IMG/VR virus record: IMGVR_UViG_3300050011_000260
Span: 1 to 49,020 of that record
DNA from: a virus
Length of the DNA stretch: 49,020 nt
Reading direction: 5' to 3' (one strand)
Both the position numbers and the translations under genes were made by a program. Below, piece by piece: positions 30,222-38,351 of the stretch. Within the stretch, counting starts at the first letter, position 1; every line of letters begins with the position of its first letter. The notes under the pieces were generated by a model. The model was not told the DNA's origin and made no database searches. It saw nothing but the letters and a program-made list of their open reading frames with translations.

Positions 30222-30246
30222 AAACCCCATGAGGAAAGTCCTCATG
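30222..30246 (-). terminator. Hairpin between promoter-like box and gene start
   Basis: CCCCATGAGG-ACTTT-CCTCATGGGG followed by TTTCTCTTT on the minus strand, directly before the TTG at 30217. Either ends the upstream transcript or acts as an attenuator or leader. Confidence 0.6.
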
Positions 30247-30272
30247 GGGTATGATACTGGATTTTTGAGAAT

Positions 30273-30635
30273 TTATATGTTATCGGAAGCATACGCCCAC
30301 ACGCTCAACGCCGATAAGAGAATCCCTAAACCGATCCCCGAGTAGATTCCTATTGCCACGATGGCATCCGACGGCCCACCAGTTCCCTTGCCGTCTGAGA
30401 CTACTGCCGCAACGCCAATTATGGCAACCGCTAGAACAAGCCCCGCAATTACGCTAAGCATAATAAAGCCGATCATGTTGCCGAAGAGGCTTTGTCCAAC
30501 GCCCGGGCTCCATGGTTCAACTGATAAAACCTGCGACCCCGGTACTCCGCTGCCATCGGTGTATAGCCTAACCCTAACTTTACCGTCCCCTTGGGCGAGC
30601 ATTGCTGTCATGAGATCGTTGGTTTGATTTTCCAT
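30273..30635 (-). CDS. Membrane protein, 120 aa
   Basis: Soluble N-terminal ~50 residues, then helices MIGFIMLSVIAGLVLAVAII (about 54-73) and IGIYSGIGLGILLSALSVWA (about 96-115). Expressed from the GTTTTGGG-TATAAT promoter at 30641. Function unknown. Confidence 0.72.
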   Translation of the reverse strand: MENQTNDLMTAMLAQGDGKVRVRLYTDGSGVPGSQVLSVEPWSPGVGQSLFGNMIGFIMLSVIAGLVLAVAIIGVAAVVSDGKGTGGPSDAIVAIGIYSGIGLGILLSALSVWAYASDNI

Positions 30636-30640
30636 ACTCC

Positions 30641-30672
30641 ATTATACCCAAAACGAAGGCAAAATCGATAGT
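30641..30672 (-). promoter_or_regulatory. Phage promoter, ACTATC-N20-TATAAT variant
   Basis: ACTATCGATT and GTTTTGGG-TATAAT (30641-30646), 20-bp spacing; close copy of the 17749 and 35026 promoters. TSS would fall just upstream of the 30635 ATG. Confidence 0.7.
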
Positions 30673-30762
30673 AATTTTGGATTATATTTGGTTTGTTTTC
30701 AACGGTTTGCGTCCTACCGGACGACCATTGATCCTACTTTGCCGTTTCTTCCGCTTCACTCT

Positions 30763-30804
30763 TTACCTTCCCGTGGTGTGGTTGACGATGAGATAAATGT
30801 TCAT
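30763..30804 (-). pseudogene. GIY-YIG endonuclease gene relic
   Basis: MNIYLIVNHTTGR then a stop: 11 of 13 codons match the start of the GIY-YIG gene at 19233 (MFIYLIVNHITGK), and the DNA around it is also similar. The following ~110 bp (to about 30660) encodes only a basic fragment in another frame. Its ATG overlaps the stop of the 30801 gene. Confidence 0.7.
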
Positions 30805-31484
30805 GACATGCTCAACTTTGGCTTGGTAGTTTGGAAGCGAACATGGGCCTTGCCCATCTCCTGAACGAACCGCTGCGCGTCTACCATGTGCAGGAAAACA
30901 CGCTTACCGAGCGGCGTCAGAGCGATGCCACCCTTCGCCGCCGACACGACGCCATACTGCGTACTCACAGCGATGATGGCGTCCGCCAGATCGGTGCAGA
31001 CTTGTCGCTTGATGGCTTGCTCTTTTCCGGGAGCGGCTTTGGACGTTATCGTCAAACTTTTCTCCATGGGCTCCACGAGATATTTGTGACGCGGGTGATT
31101 GAGTTCGTCGAGCAGGAGCAGAAGCATGTGCCGCAACACGGGCTCAAGATGTGGCTGCATTCGTTTCAGTTCTTCAACGATGAGTCCGCCAACAAGAATC
31201 GCAACGCCGAATGTTGCTCCCCACTTCGTACCGTTCATCAAGGCATCGGGCTCCGCACTCATTTCGCTCATGGTTGGATAGTTGGCGTACTTCGTGAGAA
31301 GCTTACGCTCCTCGACGATAAACTCTAGTGCAGCCTTGGGGTTGCCCATGCTGTCCGTGGCGATGGAAAGCATTTCATTCTTTGCTCTGTCGGTCACGGT
31401 CTTTTGGATGAAAAGAATTTTCTTCAAATCATCCATGCTGTTGATCGGCACTAGCGGTCTGTCGGATTGAATTCTGCTGTTCAT
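30801..31484 (-). CDS. Hypothetical protein, 227 aa
   Basis: MNSRIQSDRPLVPINSMDDL with AGAGG RBS. One hydrophobic stretch (WGATFGVAILVGGLIVEEL, about 87-105) within an otherwise helical, basic protein; C-terminal GIALTPLGKRVFLHM resembles a winged-helix recognition region. Role unknown; not recognised. Confidence 0.7.
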   Translation of the reverse strand: MNSRIQSDRPLVPINSMDDLKKILFIQKTVTDRAKNEMLSIATDSMGNPKAALEFIVEERKLLTKYANYPTMSEMSAEPDALMNGTKWGATFGVAILVGGLIVEELKRMQPHLEPVLRHMLLLLLDELNHPRHKYLVEPMEKSLTITSKAAPGKEQAIKRQVCTDLADAIIAVSTQYGVVSAAKGGIALTPLGKRVFLHMVDAQRFVQEMGKAHVRFQTTKPKLSMS

Positions 31485-31576
31485 GTTGACCTCTAAGTAC
31501 GGATACGATAACTAACGAAACTTTTGTTTTTACCCAACCCTCTTATGAATGACAATCTAGAAATCGAGGTAACGCC

Positions 31577-31693
31577 ATGACGGACTTGAGGATGCAGTTT
31601 TGGATCATTTTGCACCGTCTGTTCGGCAGGGCGGAAAGTTTTTGTCTTAGAATGGCGATCCGAACCAAGCTACGCCCCCAACATACGCCGTAA
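31577..31693 (+). CDS. Possible 38-aa plus-strand peptide
   Basis: MTDLRMQFWIILHRLFGRAES... with GAGG six to seven bases upstream of ATG; amphipathic N-terminal helix and basic C-terminus. Fills the 185-bp gap between minus-strand genes and overlaps the end of the 31670 gene by 24 bp. Unconfirmed. Confidence 0.35.
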   Translation: MTDLRMQFWIILHRLFGRAESFCLRMAIRTKLRPQHTP

Positions 31694-31954
31694 ATAATTC
31701 ACAGTCGATGGGATGGACTTGCAGATTTCAGGCGAACGGTCCCCAACTGTGATGACATAATGCGATCCCGCATACACGTCCACAAACCACGTAAGCCCCT
31801 GAGTCTGGCTTTGTAGCCTGTAATTCGGCACGTTGTTCACCGAGTATCGCCAGCCCTCTTGAATCTCTGAATCCATTGGGATCGTGTTCACCAACACAGT
31901 CTTGACTAGGCCGAGGTCTCGTGGATGAGGGAAGCGGGGACGACCTTTTCTCAT
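31670..31954 (-). CDS. Hypothetical protein, 94 aa
   Basis: Basic N-terminus MRKGRPRFPHPRDLG, then beta-type VNNVPNYRLQSQTQGLTWFVDVYAGSHYVITVG. End of a three-gene operon starting at 32547. Not recognised. Confidence 0.68.
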   Translation of the reverse strand: MRKGRPRFPHPRDLGLVKTVLVNTIPMDSEIQEGWRYSVNNVPNYRLQSQTQGLTWFVDVYAGSHYVITVGDRSPEICKSIPSTVNYLRRMLGA

Positions 31955-31957
31955 ACC

Positions 31958-32347
31958 TTAATTCCTGACGTAGTTGACCAGCGCGGGGTCAAGGTCATCA
32001 ATGCTTGTCTGCCTCGCCCGCTTTGGCGGACGATAGATCAGTGGAAATGGGGCCTTACCGTTGTACTGGCGTACCGTCCAATCGATGACCACGCCTTCCA
32101 CGTAGTTCACGTAGTGCCCCTCGAAGATGATGTTGGGGTACCACTCGGGGCACAGGTATTGGTCGTGATCCTTGTCCAACACAATCTCCCACGTGGTGCA
32201 CTTGAGACCGTCCTCAATCGCCAACCAGCGAAAGGCACCACTGGCTTCCGCGCAGCGACCATGGGCCGATTTGTGGTCCGCCAGCGACGGATTCTCTTCT
32301 TTGAAATTCTCGATGAGTTTAAGCAGCCGTTTACTGAGCTTCTTCAT
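31958..32347 (-). CDS. Hypothetical protein, 129 aa
   Basis: MKKLSKRLLKLIENFKEENP; contains CAEASGAFRWLAIEDG and YCPEWYPNIIFEGHYVNYVEGVVIDWT-type segments (the latter at residues ~67-95), reminiscent of small phage proteins that carry an amidase- or protease-like His/Asp, but no motif is conclusive. ATGA overlap with the upstream gene. Confidence 0.65.
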   Translation of the reverse strand: MKKLSKRLLKLIENFKEENPSLADHKSAHGRCAEASGAFRWLAIEDGLKCTTWEIVLDKDHDQYLCPEWYPNIIFEGHYVNYVEGVVIDWTVRQYNGKAPFPLIYRPPKRARQTSIDDLDPALVNYVRN

Positions 32348-32547
32348 GGATTACGCTCCGAATACGTGCAAGGATCGGGGTAAAACTCTTTGCGTCCACC
32401 CGGCCAAATGGCGAATTTCCCGTGGTACATCGGCAGTCGTACCCACATCTTGCGACCCGAATCTTTGCAGAGCGCGACTGCCGCATCTGCGGTAAGCATC
32501 TTACGCGGACGCTGACGACTACCGTACCTCTTCTCGTCGGGGGTCAT
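32344..32547 (-). CDS. Hypothetical protein, 67 aa, leaderless
   Basis: Start MTPDEKRYGSRQRPRK at 32547, 5 nt after TATTAT. Basic N-terminus, then MLTADAAVALCKDSG and aromatic-rich YHGKFAIWPGGRKEFYP. First gene of the operon. Not recognised. Confidence 0.68.
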   Translation of the reverse strand: MTPDEKRYGSRQRPRKMLTADAAVALCKDSGRKMWVRLPMYHGKFAIWPGGRKEFYPDPCTYSERNP

Positions 32548-32592
32548 ACCAGATAATACCATGATTACCTGTTTCTCTGGTAGGAGGGTCCT

Positions 32593-33132
32593 ATGTTTTC
32601 ATATTGCCCCGGTTACCAAAACGTTTTCGCTCGCTTTCTCGATAACTTTTTCATTCATACACCAGAAGAGCTTTGGATGCGCTGGCTCTGCCGTATCATC
32701 CCCAGCAGTAAGGGGATCATCAACTGCACCAATGTCTCGGATGCGGTCTTGCAAGACGCTTGGAAGCAAGCACAGCAAGGTCTGGCGACCGCTGGATTCC
32801 CTCTTAGCCTCAATAGTGCGGCCCTGACCCCAGCCGACCCTCGGGCGCTGACCATCCAGCCCAAGAACTTGACGGTGGTAGGCGTGCCCGACATGCCTAT
32901 AGCCGATCTCGTGAAGATTGACCCTGCGTGGGCGAAGGACAAAGACCCTTCGGGGACAATCGTCTTCGTAGGCAGCGGTGGGCTCTTGGACTATGTGACT
33001 TGTCACGGCTTTACTTGTCCGTGGGCTCGTCCTCGCGTTTACGGGGCAAACAGCGTGCTCGCTGCCGTGTGCGTGTACGAGTTCCAGAACGTTATCTTGA
33101 ACATGCTTAGCTACGACGTTTCGAATCGTTAA
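32593..33132 (+). CDS. Hypothetical protein, 179 aa, plus strand
   Basis: MFSYCPGYQNVFARFLDNFF with a strong AGGAGGG RBS. Central ALTPADPRALTIQPKNLTVVG and a Gly-rich GTIVFVGSGGLLDYVTCHGF. One of few plus-strand genes; converges with the 49-aa gene. The opposite-strand frame (32599-33225) is Arg/His-rich and rejected as a shadow. Possibly a virion protein; unproven. Confidence 0.72.
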   Translation: MFSYCPGYQNVFARFLDNFFIHTPEELWMRWLCRIIPSSKGIINCTNVSDAVLQDAWKQAQQGLATAGFPLSLNSAALTPADPRALTIQPKNLTVVGVPDMPIADLVKIDPAWAKDKDPSGTIVFVGSGGLLDYVTCHGFTCPWARPRVYGANSVLAAVCVYEFQNVILNMLSYDVSNR

Positions 33133-33278
33133 GCGGCGGCTGCCATCGCCTTTGGCTTCTCTTTGGGCACGCCCATCAACTCGGGGTCGTGCTTCCGCAG
33201 GGCATTGTACGTGATCGTCGTGCACTGGTCGATAAATCCAAAACGCTCTCTACTGCGGCGATCCCCTGTCAGCGGCAT
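33129..33278 (-). CDS. Small basic protein, 49 aa
   Basis: MPLTGDRRSRERFGFIDQCT... ending KEKPKAMAAAA. AAGGGGG RBS nine bases before the ATG, ten bases after the helicase stop. Stop codons of this gene and the plus-strand gene overlap. Function unknown. Confidence 0.62.
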   Translation of the reverse strand: MPLTGDRRSRERFGFIDQCTTITYNALRKHDPELMGVPKEKPKAMAAAA

Positions 33279-33288
33279 AGTGTCCCCC

Positions 33289-35010
33289 TTAGAAACTGCT
33301 TGCAAAATCAGGTGCTTCCAGCCCGATGATCGAATCCGTCCACCACTTCGACAACTGGATGCTCGTTGAAGTCGTGCACTGATTCTTGTTGTAGAAATCG
33401 CGAAACCCTTCGTCCAGAATGTAGGTGTGCGCCTTGTCCGTATTGCTGCGGACCACGCGGCCTGTCGCCTGCTCTAGAACCAGAGCCGTCAACCATTGGT
33501 ACCACGCGGGGTCGCGATCCATGCGAGCCTTCACGTATGGGTCCATGAACGGGTACGGCACCTTCGTGACGACGCAGAATCGAGCCAAGTCTTCTTTCAA
33601 GTCCAGACCTTCCGTCATACTTGGAGAGAAGAGGACGGTCGGTTCTGGGCTTGAAATGTGCTCCATTACTGCACGGTCGCGTGAGCCTTTCGAGTTGTCG
33701 TGGGTGATGATGCGATACCCGAATTCGGCTCTCAGGAAATCCACAAAGAAACGGTTGTTCTCGTAGCTGTGCGTGTGGATGATGCCCTTCTTGGTCGCAT
33801 ATTTCCGAAGAATTTTCGCCATAAAATCCGCCATCCTCGGCATGGTGTTCTTCTTAAAACGGAAGCCCATGTTGCCGCACGGCTTGAAGAAAATTGGACG
33901 ATTTTCTAACGGAAACTCGGAGTCAACGGCGAGGCACGCGGCCTGAGATGGGTCGATGCCCAGATTCCTCATGAACGTCGGGAAGTCCAGAATCGTCGCG
34001 CTCATGAGCAGAACTTTATCGGCCTTGCTGAACAGGATATCGTTGGCGAACAGGGTAGCGGTTAACGGCTTGATGGCGAGATCGGTCGTGCCCTTGCGCT
34101 TCTCCGCATCCCAATCGCTCCACGCCAGCCAGTCGCGGCGGTCGGCGGCGTTCAGGAAGAAATTGATTTTGCCCATGAACCGCTCGGCTGCCTGCACTTT
34201 CTTGAGCAGCTTTACGGAGAGTTCCTTGTCGCCAGTCTCTTTGGCAACGCTGATCTGCGTCTTGAGGTTGCGCTTGTGGCTCTCGTAAGCGGGAACGAAG
34301 TCGGCGTGCAGCCAGTTCGCCACGTCCTCGTTGTAGCCAGCTTCGAAGATCGGCAAGCCGCCGACCACACCGTACTCTTCGCATTTCCGCTTGTCGATCA
34401 CGGTATCGGTGAAGCCAAGAATCTTGCCCTCGCAGTTGTGTGCTTCATCGAGTACCAGCATGTTGCGGTTCTTCAACTGTCCAGCGTGCATGGTCTCGTT
34501 CAAGTAGTAGTCGAAATTGGTGACGCCCATCGGGGTCGATTGGAAGATGCGCTTCGCTGGTTTGTAGCCAGTGCAGGTCTCGACGTTGTGCTCTTCTTCG
34601 TAGAGCATCCCAGCGGTCTCGCAGTCGATTTCCATGCCAGCCTGTTCGGTGAAGTTATGGCAGGTGTAGTTCGCCTGACCCTTGAGTTCCACGAGGCCGA
34701 GCGGTGCAAAGTCATCGACGTACTGCTTGGTGAGAACTTTCTGCGGAGAGAGGATGTAGCCGCCCTTTTCGTAAACTTCGGTGCTGTGGGTGTTCAGGGT
34801 CTTAGCCCAAGAGCAAGCGGCGATGCCGACGCCTGATTTACCGAAGCCAGTTGGACCTTCAAGCACGTAGAACTTTTTGTTGTCGTCGCTGAAAGCTGAC
34901 TGGACGCCCGTCATGGCTTGAGTCTGGGTTGCACGCTGAGATGGGAACGGAAAGTGAGCGGTTATGTCCGTCGAAAATTCGTGATTCAGATTTTTATTTA
35001 CGGTTGGCAT
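33289..35010 (-). CDS. DinG/XPD-like Fe-S helicase, 573 aa
   Basis: Walker A VLEGPTGFGKSG about residues 49-60; DEAH box MLVLDEAHNCEG about 190; between them the Cys of YTCHNF, IDCETAG and VETCTGY could hold a 4Fe-4S cluster as in XPD/DinG. C-terminal motifs include GIIHTHSYEN, LFSPSMTEGLDL and LEQATGRVVRS (motif VI). A 5'-3' superfamily 2 DNA helicase for replication or repair. GGAGAG RBS; promoter at 35026. Confidence 0.85.
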   Translation of the reverse strand: MPTVNKNLNHEFSTDITAHFPFPSQRATQTQAMTGVQSAFSDDNKKFYVLEGPTGFGKSGVGIAACSWAKTLNTHSTEVYEKGGYILSPQKVLTKQYVDDFAPLGLVELKGQANYTCHNFTEQAGMEIDCETAGMLYEEEHNVETCTGYKPAKRIFQSTPMGVTNFDYYLNETMHAGQLKNRNMLVLDEAHNCEGKILGFTDTVIDKRKCEEYGVVGGLPIFEAGYNEDVANWLHADFVPAYESHKRNLKTQISVAKETGDKELSVKLLKKVQAAERFMGKINFFLNAADRRDWLAWSDWDAEKRKGTTDLAIKPLTATLFANDILFSKADKVLLMSATILDFPTFMRNLGIDPSQAACLAVDSEFPLENRPIFFKPCGNMGFRFKKNTMPRMADFMAKILRKYATKKGIIHTHSYENNRFFVDFLRAEFGYRIITHDNSKGSRDRAVMEHISSPEPTVLFSPSMTEGLDLKEDLARFCVVTKVPYPFMDPYVKARMDRDPAWYQWLTALVLEQATGRVVRSNTDKAHTYILDEGFRDFYNKNQCTTSTSIQLSKWWTDSIIGLEAPDFASSF

Positions 35011-35025
35011 CTTCTCTCCACCACC

Positions 35026-35057
35026 ATTATACCCAAAACTTGGTCGGAATCGATACG
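35026..35057 (-). promoter_or_regulatory. Phage promoter, GTATC-N20-TATAAT variant
   Basis: CGTATCGATTCCG then GTTTTGGG-TATAAT (35026-35031), 20-bp spacing, upstream of the helicase gene. Confidence 0.7.
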
Positions 35058-35091
35058 ATTTTGTAACTTTATTACCTTTATTATCAACAAC

Positions 35092-35757
35092 TTACGGTAT
35101 GAATATGCGGAAGCAGTCGGACGTACATTGGAAATCGGCGATTTGCCCTTTGTCACAGATGCCCCGCTCGTTGTCAGGTAGAAAATTGCGGATGTTGTCG
35201 CGGATGTCTTCGATCTGGGCTCGGAAAAACGTATCCGCCACTTTTCCCGGGTACGTTGCCATGAGGCCCCGTACTTTCTGCATGTAATGCTGGCACACGT
35301 CCGTTGGCAGGTAGCTGGCGGTCGCGCATTTACGCAGGAACAACAACGCCTCGCCCATGCGTTGTTGCGGATCGTCCAGATGATTATACAGGCAGTTAAG
35401 TTTGGCCCATAACTTCTGGGGGTCGGACAGTTCTCCCCACCGTGGCGCTAGTTTTGAGCCGAGCACCAGAATCACATCATCGTACATCTCTTCAGCCCGC
35501 AGATATCGCTCACAGGCTTTGAACTCCGCTTCGTCCATGGCGAGAAATCGTTCGCGTCTGCTAGCCTTCTCCTGCTGAACGAGAACGATTGGGCAGACGG
35601 CATCGCCCGCGTTACCCATTGCCGCGAGGTGTAGTTGGTGATAGGGAAGGAGGTGTAGGGAGGTCTCATCGAACTTTTTGTCCTGTTCGATGAGGTCACT
35701 GCGAAGATCGTAGAAATCTCGCCGTGCTGCCCCGTATGATTCGACATCAATCCTCAT
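35092..35757 (-). CDS. Hypothetical protein, 221 aa, leaderless
   Basis: MRIDVESYGAARRDFYDLRS, 5 nt after TATTAT. Mostly helical with conserved-looking KCATASYLPTDVCQHYMQ and CDKGQIADFQCTSDC at the end; four C-terminal Cys may bind metal. Sits between helicase and fibre genes; function not recognised. Confidence 0.7.
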   Translation of the reverse strand: MRIDVESYGAARRDFYDLRSDLIEQDKKFDETSLHLLPYHQLHLAAMGNAGDAVCPIVLVQQEKASRRERFLAMDEAEFKACERYLRAEEMYDDVILVLGSKLAPRWGELSDPQKLWAKLNCLYNHLDDPQQRMGEALLFLRKCATASYLPTDVCQHYMQKVRGLMATYPGKVADTFFRAQIEDIRDNIRNFLPDNERGICDKGQIADFQCTSDCFRIFIP

Positions 35758-35774
35758 ACGGGATAATACCGCAA

Positions 35775-37778
35775 TTAGTCGTGGATTGCCGTGACGTTGA
35801 TGGTCACGTTTGTGTGCGGAATAGAATCGTTATTTTCAATCCATACGATCACGCCATTACCCGGTGTCGCCTGATAATTGATGCAGGTGATAAGAAGTGC
35901 TGGTGACGCCGCAATGGTTGGAGTGCCGGGTGCTTCGCCACAAGTCACTGAGCATTGTACTGTGTAATTTCCATCTGCAAACGGTGTTGTGAAGTTGACC
36001 GTCCACGGTCCCGTTACTGGATTTCCTTGATTCACGGTGCCAATGTTCAAACGCACGGTCTGCGAAACAGAAGTGCCGCTGGGTGGTAAGGGAGCAGCCG
36101 AGAACAATCCTGTGCTTGCACTGTAGCCCGTGAGATATTCGAATTCGGGAGGCGACCCCGCTGGTGTTGGGGTGAACGTCTGCGGTAGAACTGGGGTCTG
36201 CCATGCGGGTATGCCGCCGACTACCGTCAACACTTGACCCGTTGTGCCGATTGGCAAACGTAATGGGCCGAGCACTGGAGGGGAACCAACAGTCAGCCCC
36301 TCGTAGATCATGTCCCCATTGGTGGTCATGGGGTTGACGAAGATGCTGCTGAGCACACCCCCCAAAGAAATGCCCGAATCCAGCGTGTTGCCGAACGTGT
36401 CAAAGGTGACGATATCACCAGCAGTGATAGTACCGCCAGCCCCCGCTGGAACTGTGACGGCTGTTGCGGCTGGGATCGAGACTGCCCCATCACCGCCGCC
36501 CACAGCAAGTGCGCGACCCGACAAGATGCCGCCGCCTAACGTAATAGACCCATAAGCAAGGATACTGCCGACCATCGTGCTGGGAGCAACCGATGTGAAA
36601 TCACTGCCGACTACCCAGACCACATTCGCTGCTTGGGCACCATTGACCAAAAGAACATCCGAGCCGCTTTCGAGCGTTACGGTGGAAGCTGCAATAAATA
36701 CAAATACTGCACCCGCATCCCCCTGAGCATCGAGAGTGATGCTCGTCGGGATATCCAAAGCCCCGCCTGAGAATACGCCAGCGTAGTAGACACCCGCTCC
36801 CCCGCCACCGTCGTTGGCGCTGAGGTCTGCGAGACCCGACTGAGTTGGGGTCAAACCACTATAGTAGAGAAATGCGGTCTGACCATCAGTACGTGCTGCT
36901 GGGGCATCCGCATTGTCCACTGTTGCAGTAGGTGGATTAAACCCAGTGATGCTCATGGTCGGGGCTGAACCGATAACACCACCCGCTATTGAGGTTGCTG
37001 GATCGGCGTTTGTGATTCCACTGTACGCCAATAAAGCATAATTAGCTGACGATCCCAATTCCGTAGTGACGGGCGATGGAGGCGATACAACCCCAGTTAA
37101 TTGAACAAAAGCCCCTGTACCCTGAACACTGCACAATTGAGTGGTGGCGAGGCAGCCTGAGATGCGGGAAAAATCGTTAAAGCCTGCAAGAAATATCGCC
37201 GTCACAACATTTGGAGCGGTGAAAGCCACGACGTACCCAACGGTCTGATCGAGACTAGGACTTGATGGTCGAGTGAGAGTGATGCCGCCCGGGGTCACGG
37301 ACGATAAGTAAACTTCCTGACCGACACTGCTGAGAGAAAATTCGCTGTTTGGATCGATGTAGGTAAAAAGTCCACTGAATGCAATAGTACCGGGATGCCC
37401 AGCGTCGATAGGGGATGTTAGGAAACCTTGAGCGGACAAGGATGGGGTCGGCGGTGACCCACCGCCAGCATCGGCATACTCTGCCGTCAGAACACCGCCG
37501 ACACTGTAGAGGTGAACAAGCGGGGCACCTAACTGAAGGTTTACACCAGCAGTAGCGGTTGCACCTGTATTTAGCAACGATGAGTCGATGACGCCGTTCG
37601 GGTTGAGAACTACAGGCACGCCATACGATGCGGCTCCAAGCGAAGGCACGGTCACACCATCACAAGCCGTCACAATGTCAATCAGATTCGATCCCGTCTG
37701 ATTAGGCACGATGGGAGGCGCGGGCTGTTGGTTTGCCTTGACGTTAAAAACGCACACGCGGGTGGGTCCGTTCCCCAT
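35775..37778 (-). CDS. Fibre-like virion protein with DUF3494 ice-binding domain, 667 aa
   Basis: Residues ~240-445 match the DUF3494 (type I ice-binding, beta-solenoid) family: ANYALLAYSGITN, GGVIGSAPTMSITGF, GVFSGGALDIP, SITLDAQGDAGAVFVF, NGAQAANVVWVVGSDFTS and GSILAYGSITL...GRALA in the expected order. No signal peptide. The N-terminal ~235 residues are Gly/Ser/Thr/Pro-rich; residues ~480-530 (NPMTTNGDMIYEG, RLPIGTTGQVLTVVGG) are typical of phage fibre linker repeats. A downstream virion-type gene (38352) and an HNH insertion surround it. Likely binds ice, glycans or a surface. Confidence 0.82.
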   Translation of the reverse strand: MGNGPTRVCVFNVKANQQPAPPIVPNQTGSNLIDIVTACDGVTVPSLGAASYGVPVVLNPNGVIDSSLLNTGATATAGVNLQLGAPLVHLYSVGGVLTAEYADAGGGSPPTPSLSAQGFLTSPIDAGHPGTIAFSGLFTYIDPNSEFSLSSVGQEVYLSSVTPGGITLTRPSSPSLDQTVGYVVAFTAPNVVTAIFLAGFNDFSRISGCLATTQLCSVQGTGAFVQLTGVVSPPSPVTTELGSSANYALLAYSGITNADPATSIAGGVIGSAPTMSITGFNPPTATVDNADAPAARTDGQTAFLYYSGLTPTQSGLADLSANDGGGGAGVYYAGVFSGGALDIPTSITLDAQGDAGAVFVFIAASTVTLESGSDVLLVNGAQAANVVWVVGSDFTSVAPSTMVGSILAYGSITLGGGILSGRALAVGGGDGAVSIPAATAVTVPAGAGGTITAGDIVTFDTFGNTLDSGISLGGVLSSIFVNPMTTNGDMIYEGLTVGSPPVLGPLRLPIGTTGQVLTVVGGIPAWQTPVLPQTFTPTPAGSPPEFEYLTGYSASTGLFSAAPLPPSGTSVSQTVRLNIGTVNQGNPVTGPWTVNFTTPFADGNYTVQCSVTCGEAPGTPTIAASPALLITCINYQATPGNGVIVWIENNDSIPHTNVTINVTAIHD

Positions 37779-38348
37779 TTATCTCGCCTCCGCAAAACTC
37801 AACTTGTTTGCTCTAAACTGCTTCAACGCCGCTGTCATGCAAACCCACTCTTCGTAGGTGTAAATGTCCAATTTGCTGTGATTACAATCCCCGCAACAAA
37901 CGACAAGGTTGCCTTTGGTGTATCCTAGTTTGCTGTCTTTACGGTCGAGATGGTATCTTCCGTAAGTTTGTCTATTGCTGTAAGGAGCCCATGCTATGAA
38001 AGCTCCACAATAATGGCATTCGTCAATTTCCGTAAACCTCAAAAACCCTTCGTATGATAAATCAACGGGTATTTCTCTTTTGCCCGCACGGTAAATGATG
38101 ACATTGTAGATGTGCTCGAACGGACGGAAAGCCCTGCGTTTGGCTTCCGAAGCACGCTCTCGCTGCAAGCACCCACAGCTTTCAGTATTGGGTCGTGTCC
38201 CCTTTCTCCCTAAGTTAGTCCCAAAAACCTCAGTCAGGGTTCCACAAGCACATTCACATGAGTATTTAGCGGGCTCCCACTTACCCGATACCCGAGCAAG
38301 CACTTTCAGCCTGCCGAACGTCTCTCCAATTTTGGTATCTATTTTCAT
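37779..38348 (-). CDS. HNH homing endonuclease, 189 aa
   Basis: N-terminal zinc-type motifs YSCECACGTL and SCGCLQRERASEAKR resemble the DNA-binding module found before phage HNH domains; the HNH core is CHYCGAF...YHLDRKDSKLGYTKGNLVVCCGDCNHSK. Stop and next start nearly overlap (TAAATG), so it is inserted between two co-transcribed genes, splitting them with no loss. Confidence 0.85.
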   Translation of the reverse strand: MKIDTKIGETFGRLKVLARVSGKWEPAKYSCECACGTLTEVFGTNLGRKGTRPNTESCGCLQRERASEAKRRAFRPFEHIYNVIIYRAGKREIPVDLSYEGFLRFTEIDECHYCGAFIAWAPYSNRQTYGRYHLDRKDSKLGYTKGNLVVCCGDCNHSKLDIYTYEEWVCMTAALKQFRANKLSFAEAR

Positions 38349-38351
38349 GTT

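Noticed and set aside
32599-33225. 208-aa minus-strand frame opposite the 179-aa plus-strand gene
   Set aside because: Arg/His-rich shadow composition and no RBS; the plus-strand frame has AGGAGGG and normal composition.
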